DNA of 64,000 bases, taken from CAZDRI01 sp964508055 (GTDB taxonomy: Bacteria; Pseudomonadota; Gammaproteobacteria; PS1; Pseudothioglobaceae). The position numbers and the translations under genes were made by a program. This document shows, one piece after another, positions 9,216 through 18,515 of this stretch. The stretch is from the NCBI GenBank assembly GCA_964508055.1, contig CAZDRI010000001.1, positions 1 through 64,000 of the forward strand. The letters are read 5' to 3'. Positions within the stretch are counted from its first letter, which is position 1. Each line of letters starts with the position of its first letter. The notes below the pieces were generated by a model that was not told the origin of the DNA, searched no databases, and saw nothing but the letters and a program-made list of their open reading frames with translations.

Positions 9216-10251
9216 CATTTCCCCCTCTCCCTCAAATTCTAACATCAATAATCTATTTAATAATAATTTTAATATTAGTATATGTATCTTACGCTTATCA
9301 GCTATTGGTGATATTTGTATGAGTCTGCCAGCTATTAATGCTATCAAAGCAAAATACCCTCAAGCAAAAATCACTTGGATTATTGGTAAAAATGAGGCAA
9401 AACTTTATGGTGATATTAAAGGTATAGAGTTTATTATTTTTGATAAAAAAAACAGCTTAAAAGAGTTATTTAAGCTAAAGAGAATATTAAAAAATAGATA
9501 TTTTGATATTTTGTTACATATGCAGCCTACTTTAAGAGCTAATATTATAAGTTTAGTTATAAAAGCTAAAATTAAATTAGGTTTTCATAAAGATAACGCT
9601 AAGGAATATCAACATATTTTCACTAATGTAAGACTAAACAAATTAGAGAATTATCATTATCTTGATGGTTTTTTAGAATTTGCTAAATATTTAGGCTGTG
9701 ATGATATAAGATTTAAATATGATATACCTCTAAGCAAAGCAGACATTCAATTTGCTACAAATAATATAAAACAAAAAACAATTGTTATTAATGCTTGCTC
9801 TAGCCCAAGTTTTACTTATCGTAACTGGAGAGCAGATAAGTTCGCCAAACTAATTGATAAATGTATAAAAGATTTTGACTATAAAATTGTATTAGTTGGT
9901 GGTAATAGTGATATTGAAAAAGATATGGCAAAACAAATAGTAAGATTTAGTAATTATAAAATAAATAACTTAGTAGCTAAAACTACTTTAAAGCAACTAT
10001 TAGCATTAATAAAAAAAGCTCAGTTAGTCCTATCAGTAGATTCTGCGCCAGTCCACTTAGCAGAAGCAGTAAATACAAAGATAATAGGATTATATGCAGC
10101 GACTAATCCAAATCAAACAGGACCATATAAAAATAGAGATATGTGTATAAATCATTACCCAAAAAATCTTAAATGGGGCACAAGATTAAAAACAAATATT
10201 ATGCACGCTATTGAAGTAGATGAAGTGATAACAAAAATTAGTAAAATTTAA
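9193..10251 (+). CDS. GT9 heptosyltransferase-like glycosyltransferase
   Basis: A glycosyltransferase family 9 protein, as used for the lipopolysaccharide inner core (WaaC/WaaF/RfaQ type). The family core starts at residue 33 with LRLSAIGD, and the nucleotide-sugar half carries NACSSPSFTYRNW and SVDSAPVHLAEA. The first 30 residues are a Ser/Asn/Pro-rich extension not usual for the family. The ATG at 9193 overlaps lpxL by 23 bases; an inner ATG at 9208 is also possible. Which core position it serves cannot be told from sequence alone. The extension resembles the 5' end of apbE at 48.7 kb. Confidence 0.85.
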   Translation: MSQVFMNNISPSPSNSNINNLFNNNFNISICILRLSAIGDICMSLPAINAIKAKYPQAKITWIIGKNEAKLYGDIKGIEFIIFDKKNSLKELFKLKRILKNRYFDILLHMQPTLRANIISLVIKAKIKLGFHKDNAKEYQHIFTNVRLNKLENYHYLDGFLEFAKYLGCDDIRFKYDIPLSKADIQFATNNIKQKTIVINACSSPSFTYRNWRADKFAKLIDKCIKDFDYKIVLVGGNSDIEKDMAKQIVRFSNYKINNLVAKTTLKQLLALIKKAQLVLSVDSAPVHLAEAVNTKIIGLYAATNPNQTGPYKNRDMCINHYPKNLKWGTRLKTNIMHAIEVDEVITKISKI

Positions 10252-10253
10252 AT

Positions 10254-10934
10254 ATGCTTATGTTAGATATTATTTGTATTAACGGAGAAAATAGTGAAGT
10301 AGTAGATGCAAAACAAAAATTTGCAAATACAGTTATTTGGCTACACGGTTTAGGTGCTGACGCTAGTGATTTTGTGCCAATAGTGCATAAACTTAACACA
10401 ACTAACACTAAATTTATTTTTCCTAATGCACCAATTATGCCTATTACTATAAATGGTGGTATGCGTATGCGCGGCTGGTTTGATATAAGAGATATGGACT
10501 TTTGCAATAACCCAGATATAAAAGGTATTGAATCTAGTGTAGATATAGTTGAAGAAATAGTTAGTAAAGAAATAGAACTTGGTCTGCAACATCAAGATAT
10601 TACTCTTGCAGGATTTTCTCAAGGTGGTGTTATTGCTCTAAAAAGTGCTATTAGATTACAAACTGAAAAAAATCTAAACTATAAAAGCATAATAGCTCTT
10701 TCCACTTTCTTACCCAAGCCAAAAATAATAAAAATAAACTCACCGCTATTTTTTGCTCACGGTGAATATGATGAGATAGTAAAAACCAACTGGGCAAAAA
10801 ATACTGTTAGTGCTCTAATAAAAGCAGGCTCTAAAGTTTACTGGCACCTATACCCAATGGCTCATAGCGTATGTGATAAAGAAATAACAGATATTAAAGA
10901 TTTTTTAAAGCAAAATAATTACTATGGTAAGTAA
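10254..10934 (+). CDS. Carboxylesterase/phospholipase, alpha/beta hydrolase
   Basis: A 226-residue serine hydrolase of the acyl-protein thioesterase/carboxylesterase 2 family. The oxyanion-side motif WLHGLGADASDF is followed by the nucleophile elbow GFSQGG (near residue 121), then the acid in HGEYDE and the histidine in PMAHSV. These are the complete Ser-Asp-His triad. It starts two bases after the GT9 stop and so is the third gene of the lpxL-GT9-esterase set. Natural substrates are not known; short-chain esters are typical of the family. Confidence 0.88.
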   Translation: MLMLDIICINGENSEVVDAKQKFANTVIWLHGLGADASDFVPIVHKLNTTNTKFIFPNAPIMPITINGGMRMRGWFDIRDMDFCNNPDIKGIESSVDIVEEIVSKEIELGLQHQDITLAGFSQGGVIALKSAIRLQTEKNLNYKSIIALSTFLPKPKIIKINSPLFFAHGEYDEIVKTNWAKNTVSALIKAGSKVYWHLYPMAHSVCDKEITDIKDFLKQNNYYGK

Positions 10935-11084
10935 TTTTAATTTTGGTAATGAAATTATGAACCTTTACAAGGGTCTTATTTTGTTAATGATTAAATGTAT
11001 AGTTATAATTATGCATTATGTTATTTTTAACACATGATATTTTAAAAACTATTTTAATCTTATTATGGTCAAGTTTATTTTTCT

Positions 11085-11105
11085 GCAAAAATCATTTATT
11101 TTTGC
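11085..11105. promoter_or_regulatory. Palindrome upstream of aceF
   Basis: An 8-base perfect inverted repeat, GCAAAAAT and ATTTTTGC, separated by five bases. It sits 36-56 bases before the aceF ATG and directly abuts a GATAAT -10-like box at 11106-11111. Its place between the -35 and -10 positions suggests a repressor operator for the aceF operon, although an mRNA hairpin is also possible. It does not resemble the E. coli PdhR site. The rest of the 206-base gap contains no gene. Confidence 0.4.
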
Positions 11106-11140
11106 GATAATTACATCATTCTTTTAAGTGGTTATTACTT

Positions 11141-12709
11141 ATGGCAAATATTGAAAAAATAGAAGTTCCAGATATTGGAGATTTTGAAGATGTTGAAATC
11201 ATTGAAATCTTAGTAAAAGAAGGTGAAAGTATAGAAAAAGATGTTAGTTTGATTACCTTAGAGTCAGATAAAGCATCAATGGAAATACCTTCGCCAAAAG
11301 CAGGGGTTGTAAAAAATATTGCAGTTAAATTAGGTGATAAGGTGAGTCGTGGGGATGTTATTCTTGATATAAAGGTAATAGATAATAGAAAGACTAGTAA
11401 TAAAAAAGAAGAATATAAAGAAAAGGTAACAGAACAAACCTCAGATTCAACTATTATCGCAAAAGAAGAAGAGATAAAAGTTCCAGATATTGGAGATTTT
11501 GAAGATGTTGAAATTATTGAAGTTTTAGTAAACGAAGGCGACAGTATAGAAAAAGATGCCAGCTTGATTACCTTAGAATCAGATAAAGCATCAATGGAAA
11601 TACCTTCACCAAAAGCAGGGGTTGTAAAAAGTATTGTAGTTAAATTAGGTGAAAAAGTAAGTCAAGGTGATAGTATTTTACAATTAATAACCTCTGATAA
11701 ATCTCAAAATATTAATAGCAAACAAGAAGTAGAAAAACCCAATACAGTTGATGAGCCAATTGATAATAAAGAAATAGAAACATTAGTCAAAAAAGAGGGT
11801 AAAGCACAAATTATTACTAATACAAATGCTCACGCCTCACCAAGCATAAGAAGATTAGCTAGAGAATTAGGGGTGGATTTATCATTAATAACTGCTAGTG
11901 GAAAAAAAGGCAGGGTATTAGAAAAGGATGTAAAACAGTTTGTTAAGAAAATTATTAACCAAGGACAAGAAGGTGTTAATAGAGGACTTGCAATTCCCCC
12001 AATACCTAATATAGATTTTAGTGAATTTGGAGTTATAAAATCAGAGCCGCTTTCTAGGATTAATAAACTATCAGGTAAGCATTTAGCAGCATGTTGGCTA
12101 AACATACCGCATGTAACCCAATTTGATGAGGCTGATATTGGTGAACTAGAAGCCTTTAGAACAAAACAAAAAGCTAAGGGCATAAAGCTTACTCCTCTAG
12201 TATTTATTATGAAAGCTGTGGTGCAAATGCTGAAAAAATATCCAAGATTTAATTCGTCATTAGGAAAAAATGATGATTTAATCCTAAAAAATTATTATCA
12301 TATTGGGATAGCAGTTGATACAGTACAAGGTTTAGTTGTTGTGGTTATAAGAGATGTTGATAAAAAAAGTATTACCGAGCTAGCAACTGAATTAGCTGTT
12401 ACATCAAAAAGGGCTAGAGAAGGAAAACTTACTAAAAAAGATTTAACAGGAGGTAGTATCACCATATCAAGCTTAGGAGGTATTGGAGGTACTCAATTTA
12501 CTCCAATAGTTAATGCTCCAGAAGTTGCAATATTAGGTGTTGCTAAAAGTAGAGTTAAACCAGTATGGGATGGAAAAAAGTTTATTCCAAAAACAATGCT
12601 ACCATTAGCATTGTCGTATGACCATAGAGTAATAGATGGAGCCCAAGGTGCTAGATTTTTAACCGATTTAAGTAATGCATTATCCGATATTAGGGAAATA
12701 TTATTATGA
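11141..12709 (+). CDS. aceF: Pyruvate dehydrogenase E2, dihydrolipoyl acetyltransferase
   Basis: Core E2 subunit of the pyruvate dehydrogenase complex, transferring acetyl groups from lipoyl arms to CoA. Domains in order: lipoyl domain 1 (about 5-80, lipoyl lysine Lys44 in ESDKAS), lipoyl domain 2 (about 112-185, Lys149), a peripheral-subunit-binding domain (about 225-265, SPSIRRLARELG), and the catalytic domain ending in the HRVIDGA active site. The two lipoyl domains are almost identical in DNA sequence. No aceE gene adjoins it; the esterase lies upstream. The stop overlaps the methyltransferase start by four bases (ATGA). Confidence 0.95.
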   Translation: MANIEKIEVPDIGDFEDVEIIEILVKEGESIEKDVSLITLESDKASMEIPSPKAGVVKNIAVKLGDKVSRGDVILDIKVIDNRKTSNKKEEYKEKVTEQTSDSTIIAKEEEIKVPDIGDFEDVEIIEVLVNEGDSIEKDASLITLESDKASMEIPSPKAGVVKSIVVKLGEKVSQGDSILQLITSDKSQNINSKQEVEKPNTVDEPIDNKEIETLVKKEGKAQIITNTNAHASPSIRRLARELGVDLSLITASGKKGRVLEKDVKQFVKKIINQGQEGVNRGLAIPPIPNIDFSEFGVIKSEPLSRINKLSGKHLAACWLNIPHVTQFDEADIGELEAFRTKQKAKGIKLTPLVFIMKAVVQMLKKYPRFNSSLGKNDDLILKNYYHIGIAVDTVQGLVVVVIRDVDKKSITELATELAVTSKRAREGKLTKKDLTGGSITISSLGGIGGTQFTPIVNAPEVAILGVAKSRVKPVWDGKKFIPKTMLPLALSYDHRVIDGAQGARFLTDLSNALSDIREILL

Positions 12710-13503
12710 GCAATGTGGTGACTAAAATAAAAAACAAACCTTTTTTTTCATCTGATAGGATGACTATATATTGTGCAGATGTTACTAATAAAGATTTATT
12801 TGATGAAGAGTTTATTGACTTAATAGTTACTTCTCCACCTTATAATGTTGGAGTAGATTATAATTCAAATAGTGATGAGTTAAGTTATGAACAATACTTA
12901 GTATTTTCTAGAATATGGATGGCAAATTGTTATAAATGGAGCAATAATCAGGCTAGATTTATTTTAAATATACCACTAGACAAAAACAAAGGAGGTCAAA
13001 AAAGCGTTGGTTCAGACTTGACTAAAATAGCACAAGATGTTGGTTGGAGATATCATTCAACAATAATATGGGATGAAGGAAATATTTCAAGAAGAACTGC
13101 TTGGGGGTCTTGGCTCAAAGCATCAGCGCCATATGTTATAGCACCTGTAGAATTAATAGTGGTTTTATACAAAAACGAATGGAAAAAAACACAAGGTTCT
13201 AAAATATCTGATATGACTAAAGAAGAGTTTCTTAAATGGACAAATGGGCTTTGGACTTTCCCTGGGGAAAGTAAAAAAAGGATTGGACATCCTGCCCCTT
13301 TCCCAAAAGAATTACCTTATAGAGCTATTAAACTTTTTAGTTATCAAGAAGACCTGATTTTTGACCCTTTTATGGGTAGTGGAACTACATTAATTCAAGC
13401 AGTAAACAATAAAAGAATTGCTGTAGGTGTTGATATAGATAAAAAATACTGCTTTTTATCAAAGCAAAGAATTATTAATGAAACTTATTCGTTAAACTTT
13501 TAA
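12706..13503 (+). CDS. Type II DNA methyltransferase (beta class)
   Basis: A 265-residue SAM-dependent DNA amino-methyltransferase, N4-cytosine or N6-adenine. The catalytic motif IV, TSPPYN, lies near residue 43, ahead of the SAM-binding motif I FDPFMGSGTT near residue 224. That motif order defines the beta class, with the target-recognition region between them. The ATG overlaps the aceF stop, indicating translational coupling. An HNH endonuclease gene starts five bases after its stop, so the two form a compact restriction-modification pair inside the pyruvate dehydrogenase operon. The recognition sequence cannot be read from the protein. Confidence 0.92.
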   Translation: MSNVVTKIKNKPFFSSDRMTIYCADVTNKDLFDEEFIDLIVTSPPYNVGVDYNSNSDELSYEQYLVFSRIWMANCYKWSNNQARFILNIPLDKNKGGQKSVGSDLTKIAQDVGWRYHSTIIWDEGNISRRTAWGSWLKASAPYVIAPVELIVVLYKNEWKKTQGSKISDMTKEEFLKWTNGLWTFPGESKKRIGHPAPFPKELPYRAIKLFSYQEDLIFDPFMGSGTTLIQAVNNKRIAVGVDIDKKYCFLSKQRIINETYSLNF

Positions 13504-13508
13504 CAGCT

Positions 13509-14075
13509 ATGATATCCCAGAAAAAAATATTAATTGAGTTTTACAAAAATAACCCTAACAGAAACATATCTCACCCTGAGGTAGTAGATTGGGTAACACA
13601 AGAATATAAAAAAAGAACTAATAAGGTTTTTAGGGACCCTGATAGAGGGATAAGAAAATTAGCTCAAGATGGTTTTCTTATTAAAATAGCCAAGGGCATT
13701 TATAGATATGAATCTAATTTTATTAAAGATAAAAAACTAGAGGATTTTAGCCAAAAACAAAAAAACGAAATTCTAAAAAGAGATAGTTTCAAATGTGTTA
13801 TTTGTGGTAAAGGAAAAAAAGAAGGAATAGAGTTACATATAGACCATATAAAGCCTAAGGAGTTAGGAGGTAGAGCTGTTATAAGCAATGGACAAGTTTT
13901 ATGTGCTCAACATAATTTTCAAAAAAAAATATTAAGCCAAACAGAAACTGGAAAGAAAATGTTTATCCGTTTATACGAACTATCAAAGAAAGAAAAAAAT
14001 AAATCAATAAAAAACTTTTGTATTGACATATTAAAAGTTTTTGAAAAACACAATATTAATGGACACATTGCATGA
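13509..14075 (+). CDS. HNH restriction endonuclease, winged-helix N terminus
   Basis: A 188-residue protein. Residues 1-75 look like a winged-helix DNA-binding domain. Residues 90-140 form a ββα-metal HNH nuclease: two CxxC-type cysteine positions (CVIC and a later Cys) and HIDHIKP as the catalytic His-Asp-His, then a histidine and asparagine downstream in CAQHNF. It is very probably the restriction partner of the methyltransferase just upstream. Its stop overlaps the lpdA start (ATGA), so it too is translationally coupled into the operon. No sign of decay: the frame and catalytic residues are intact. Confidence 0.85.
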   Translation: MISQKKILIEFYKNNPNRNISHPEVVDWVTQEYKKRTNKVFRDPDRGIRKLAQDGFLIKIAKGIYRYESNFIKDKKLEDFSQKQKNEILKRDSFKCVICGKGKKEGIELHIDHIKPKELGGRAVISNGQVLCAQHNFQKKILSQTETGKKMFIRLYELSKKEKNKSIKNFCIDILKVFEKHNINGHIA

Positions 14076-15472
14076 AAGGAATAATTAAAGTAGATGTTGC
14101 AGTTTTAGGCTCAGGTCCTGGAGGATATACTGCTGCTTTTCGTGCTGCTGATTTGGGTAAGAAGGTGGTATTAATTGAAAAGCACCAAGATATAGGAGGT
14201 GTTTGCTTAAATGTAGGTTGTATACCATCAAAAGCATTGTTACATAGTGCGGAGATTATTAATGAAACCAAAGAAGCAAAAGAAATTGGTATTAGTTTTG
14301 ATAATTTAAAAATTGATATTAATACTATAAGAGGCAATAAAAATAAAATAGTTACTAAATTAACATCTGGTTTGAAGGTTTTAGCAAAGGCAAGAAAAGT
14401 AAAAATAATCAATGGTTATGGTGAGTTTGTAGATGCAAATACTATCAAAGTGGATAATAAAATAATAAATTTTGATAATTGTATTATTGCAACAGGTTCT
14501 AGAGTAACAAAAATCCCAATATTTGATTTTGATAATCCAAATATAATGGATTCAACTGCTGCCTTAGATTTAAAAGATATCCCTAAAAGATTATTAGTAG
14601 TAGGTGGGGGAATTATTGGTTTAGAAATGGCTTGTGTATATGATGCGCTTGGGAGTGAAATCACAGTTGTTGAGTTGACAGATTCATTAATAGCCAGTGC
14701 TGATAAAGATATAGTAAGACCGTTATTTAATCGCTTAAAAAAACAATACAAAAATATATATCTTAATACTAAGGTAGAAAAAATTGAAAATCTTAATAAA
14801 AAATTAAAGACTACATTTAATAATGGTGAAATATTTACCGAAGAATTTGATAAGGTTTTAGTTGCAGTGGGAAGGAGCCCTAATGGTAATAAGTGTTCAG
14901 CAGATAAGGCTGGCGTTGAGGTGGAAAATAATGGTTTTATTAAAGTAGATAAACAAATGCGAACCAATAAAGAACATATTTTTGCTATTGGTGATGTTGT
15001 TGGGCAACCGATGTTAGCACATAAGGCAGTACATGAAGCAAAAGTTGCTGCAGAAGTTATTTGTGGATATAAGTCTCATTTTGATGCTATGACTATACCT
15101 TCAGTTGCTTACACTAATCCTGAGATCGCTTGGGTTGGTAAAACAGAACAACAGCTTAAAGATGAAAATATTGATTATAAAAAAGGCGTTTTCCCGTGGG
15201 CAGCAAGCGGACGCTCATTAAGTATTAATAGAAATGAAGGCTTAACTAAAGCATTGTTTGCTAAAAAAACTAAAAGGCTTTTAGGTATGGGTATTTGCGG
15301 CACTAATGCTGGAGAATTAATTGCCGAAGCAGGTTTAGCGATTGAAATGGGGGCTGATTTTGAAGACATATCTTTAACAATACACCCTCATCCTACTTTA
15401 TCTGAAACAGTTGGTTTTGCAGCAGAAATGGCTGCTGGCTCAATTACTGATTTGTTACCACCAAAGAGATGA
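14072..15472 (+). CDS. lpdA: Dihydrolipoamide dehydrogenase (E3)
   Basis: Flavoprotein that reoxidises the lipoyl groups of the 2-oxoacid dehydrogenase complexes. The 466-residue protein has the FAD-binding GSGPGGYTAA motif at the N terminus, the redox-active disulfide GGVCLNVGCIPS, a second Rossmann motif GGGIIGLEMA for NAD, and the C-terminal HPHPTLSE active-site base. It would normally sit straight after aceF; here the restriction-modification pair intervenes. It overlaps the endonuclease stop upstream and the Pcm start downstream by four bases each. Confidence 0.96.
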   Translation: MKGIIKVDVAVLGSGPGGYTAAFRAADLGKKVVLIEKHQDIGGVCLNVGCIPSKALLHSAEIINETKEAKEIGISFDNLKIDINTIRGNKNKIVTKLTSGLKVLAKARKVKIINGYGEFVDANTIKVDNKIINFDNCIIATGSRVTKIPIFDFDNPNIMDSTAALDLKDIPKRLLVVGGGIIGLEMACVYDALGSEITVVELTDSLIASADKDIVRPLFNRLKKQYKNIYLNTKVEKIENLNKKLKTTFNNGEIFTEEFDKVLVAVGRSPNGNKCSADKAGVEVENNGFIKVDKQMRTNKEHIFAIGDVVGQPMLAHKAVHEAKVAAEVICGYKSHFDAMTIPSVAYTNPEIAWVGKTEQQLKDENIDYKKGVFPWAASGRSLSINRNEGLTKALFAKKTKRLLGMGICGTNAGELIAEAGLAIEMGADFEDISLTIHPHPTLSETVGFAAEMAAGSITDLLPPKR

Positions 15473-16131
15473 TTATGAATACAGAATTAGCAAGAGAAAA
15501 TGTAATAAAAAGACAATTACGGCCTTGGGGCTCTTTAAATGAGAAAGCAAATTCAGCTCTAAGCAGTATCCCTAGAGAATATTTTGTTCCTCAAGATTAT
15601 AAAAGTTTTGCATTTGCTGACATAGAAATACCGCTAAATGCACAATCTAAAATGTTAGCACCTAAAATAGAAGGTAGAATTTTAGCAGCACTTGATATAA
15701 AAAAAACCGATAAAGTATTGGAAATAGGCACAGGCAGCGGCTATTTAACTGCTGTTATAGCAAGTCTTGCAAAACACATAATTAGTATAGAGATAAATAA
15801 AGTATTAGCTGATAGTGCTAGAGAAAAACTTAATAATCTAGCTATTAAAAATTTTGAAATACAAAATAAAGACATAAACAAAGATTTGAAATTTAATGAA
15901 AAGTCTTTTGATGTGTTGGTTATAGAAACAGCACTTCCAAAAATCAGTAAGATTTTTTTAAAGTTGTTAAAATATGGAGGAAGAGCTTTTGTAGTTGAAG
16001 GACATGGTAATTGTATGGCTGCAAAAGTAATAGTTAGAAATGGTCGTAATAAATGGCAAACTACTACTCTTTTTGAGACTCATCTTGAAACAATGCAGGG
16101 TCTAGAGAAGAAAATAAAATTTGAATTTTAA
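15469..16131 (+). CDS. pcm: Protein-L-isoaspartate O-methyltransferase family protein
   Basis: A 220-residue SAM-dependent methyltransferase with motif I EIGTGSGYLTA near residue 84. The N terminus ENVIKRQLRPWG is typical of the shorter Pcm-like family found in many gammaproteobacteria. True Pcm repairs isoaspartyl residues in aged proteins, but this shorter family may have another substrate, so the function is tentative. The start overlaps the lpdA stop (ATGATTATG); the second ATG two codons later is equally possible. The stop overlaps the exporter start by one base. Confidence 0.8.
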   Translation: MIMNTELARENVIKRQLRPWGSLNEKANSALSSIPREYFVPQDYKSFAFADIEIPLNAQSKMLAPKIEGRILAALDIKKTDKVLEIGTGSGYLTAVIASLAKHIISIEINKVLADSAREKLNNLAIKNFEIQNKDINKDLKFNEKSFDVLVIETALPKISKIFLKLLKYGGRAFVVEGHGNCMAAKVIVRNGRNKWQTTTLFETHLETMQGLEKKIKFEF

Positions 16132-18515
16132 TGCTTAAAAGTTATTTTAATTTAGTTTTAAAAAAACCATTACTAGTAGTTTTTGTTCTAATAACTATAT
16201 CAGCACTGCTATTTACCCAACTTGGCGAATTTGAATTAGATGCTTCTAGTGATTCATTAGTATTAGAAAATGACGCAGACCTTCGCTATTATCGCGAAGT
16301 AATGGCTAATTATAAGTCTAATGATTATTTGGTGATAAGCTACAGTACCTCAGAAGATTTATTAAATGATTTGCAGCTAAGGCATTTAAAGTCTTTAAGA
16401 GATGAATTAAGAAAATTAGATTTGATAGCTAATGTTACTACAATATTAGATGTGCCATTATTTAGAAGTCCTCCATTATCGTTAATGGAACTAAAAGATA
16501 AATTTATAACTTTAGAAAAAGGAAATGCTGATAGAGAATTAGCAAGAAAAGAATTTAAATCAAGCCCTATTTATAGTAATAATTTAATGAGTAAAGATGG
16601 TAAGACTACTGCTTTATTATTAACTATGAAATCTAATACCAAACTCAATGACTTAAGGGATAAAAGAGATAAACTGCGATTAAAAAAATATAAAGAAAAT
16701 CTAACTTCTAATGAAGAGAAAGAACTTAAACATTATGAAAGACAAGTAAGTAAGGAGCAAGGTAGGCAAAATAATTTGCATAGCAAGACAATAGCAGATA
16801 TTAGGGGAATAATGGACAAATACCGAAGTAAAGCTGATTTGTTTTTAGGTGGTTTGCCTATGATTGTTACCGATGTTATTAGTTATATAGAAAGTGATTT
16901 ATTGGTTTTTAGCTTAGGGGTTATTATTGCTATAGCTATAGTTTTAGGATATATTTTCAGAAGCTGGCGTTGGATTTTATTACCTGTGGGCATAAGTCTT
17001 TTAGGCGCTTTTATAATGACATCGCTATTAGGCATTTTAGATTGGAAAGTAACAGTAATATCTTCAAACTTTTTCTCATTGTTATTAGTGATGTCTTTAG
17101 CAATAACCATTCATCTGATAGTAAGGTTTTTAGAGTTATCAAATAAACACCCAAATTCTAAACTAATAGATATTGTTAAAGAAACTATGAGAGTAATGTT
17201 TAAACCTTGTTTATTCACCACACTTACCACTGTTATTGCTTTTAGTTCTTTGTTAGTAAGTGGTATTCGTCCAGTTATTGATTTTGGTTGGATGATGTCA
17301 TTTGGAGTAGCACTTGCACTGATATTAGCATTTATTGCTTTTCCAGCATTGTTGATGTTATTACCTAAGCCGAAAATCAAGAGCAAAAAAATTAGCTCTG
17401 AAGTTACGAAAAATTTAGCAAAGTTTACTGATAGATATGGAAAGAGGTTATTAATAGTTTCTGCTACATTATTTTTTATATCTATATTAGGAATACGAAA
17501 TTTAACTGTAGAAAATCGTTTTATTGATTACTTTAAGGATAGTACTGAAATTTATCAAGGCTTAAGTTTAATTGATAATAAATTAGGGGGGACTACACCA
17601 TTAGAAATTATATTTGATGAAATTGCTGAAGATTATTGGCTAGATGAATATCTGCGCGAAGATTTAAATAAACTACATAATTATTTAGATAGTTTAAAAA
17701 TAACAGGGAAGATTTTATCAGTTGATACTTTAATGCAAGTACTTAATGATGCGAACAACAATAAAGAAATTAGTGGGTTTTTCTTGAGTATTATCAAAAA
17801 AAATATATCAGAAGTAGCAGCAAAACATATACTTGACCCATATATTTCTGATAAAGCTAATCAAGTTAGGTTTGTGATTAGAACTAAAGAAACTGACCCA
17901 AACCTATCACGGAAAAAATTAATACAAGATGTTGAGTCATTTGTAATAAATGATTTAGGTTTTAAAAGCGATAGCTTCAATATAACGGGAATGACAGTTT
18001 TATATAATAATATGTTACAGAGTTTATTTAAGTCACAAATTATGACTATGGGCACAGTATTTATAGCAATATACTTTATGTTTAGCATATTATTCCGTTC
18101 ATTTTCCATAGCATTAATAGCTGTTATTCCAAATATTTTGCCACCAACATTAATTTTAGGATTTATGGGTATTGTGGGGATTCCACTAGATTTAATGACT
18201 ATTACTATAGCAGCTATTGCAATTGGTATAGGAGTTGATAGCGCTATTCATTATATTTATAGATTTAGGAATGAGTTTAAAAAAGATAATAACTATCTTG
18301 ATGCTATGTATCGCTCCCATGCTACTATTGGACAATCAATATTTTATACGGCAATAACAGTTATTATAGGCTTCCTAATCTTAGTATTATCTAATTTTGT
18401 TCCTAGTATTTATTTTGGGCTATTTACAGCAATTGCTATGTTATCAGCACTTTTAGCAAACTTAACTTTATTACCTAAATTATTAGTGGTTTTTAAACCA
18501 AAGTTAAATGATTAA
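16131..18515 (+). CDS. RND/MMPL superfamily exporter
   Basis: A 794-residue inner-membrane transporter of the RND superfamily, MMPL/HAE3-like. The architecture is one N-terminal helix, a large periplasmic loop (about 35-250), five or six helices (about 255-415), a second single helix, a second periplasmic loop and a final helix block (about 645-790). The internal repeat is clear: the conserved AITIHLIVRF region in half one and GIGVDSAIHYIYRF in half two. The family exports lipids or hydrophobic compounds using the proton gradient. Overlap with the deacetylase gene suggests an envelope-related job. Confidence 0.85.
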   Translation: MLKSYFNLVLKKPLLVVFVLITISALLFTQLGEFELDASSDSLVLENDADLRYYREVMANYKSNDYLVISYSTSEDLLNDLQLRHLKSLRDELRKLDLIANVTTILDVPLFRSPPLSLMELKDKFITLEKGNADRELARKEFKSSPIYSNNLMSKDGKTTALLLTMKSNTKLNDLRDKRDKLRLKKYKENLTSNEEKELKHYERQVSKEQGRQNNLHSKTIADIRGIMDKYRSKADLFLGGLPMIVTDVISYIESDLLVFSLGVIIAIAIVLGYIFRSWRWILLPVGISLLGAFIMTSLLGILDWKVTVISSNFFSLLLVMSLAITIHLIVRFLELSNKHPNSKLIDIVKETMRVMFKPCLFTTLTTVIAFSSLLVSGIRPVIDFGWMMSFGVALALILAFIAFPALLMLLPKPKIKSKKISSEVTKNLAKFTDRYGKRLLIVSATLFFISILGIRNLTVENRFIDYFKDSTEIYQGLSLIDNKLGGTTPLEIIFDEIAEDYWLDEYLREDLNKLHNYLDSLKITGKILSVDTLMQVLNDANNNKEISGFFLSIIKKNISEVAAKHILDPYISDKANQVRFVIRTKETDPNLSRKKLIQDVESFVINDLGFKSDSFNITGMTVLYNNMLQSLFKSQIMTMGTVFIAIYFMFSILFRSFSIALIAVIPNILPPTLILGFMGIVGIPLDLMTITIAAIAIGIGVDSAIHYIYRFRNEFKKDNNYLDAMYRSHATIGQSIFYTAITVIIGFLILVLSNFVPSIYFGLFTAIAMLSALLANLTLLPKLLVVFKPKLND

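Noticed and set aside
14416..14967. 183-residue open frame on the minus strand inside lpdA
   Set aside because: It is the antisense of a strongly conserved gene and has no recognisable domain; a composition artefact.
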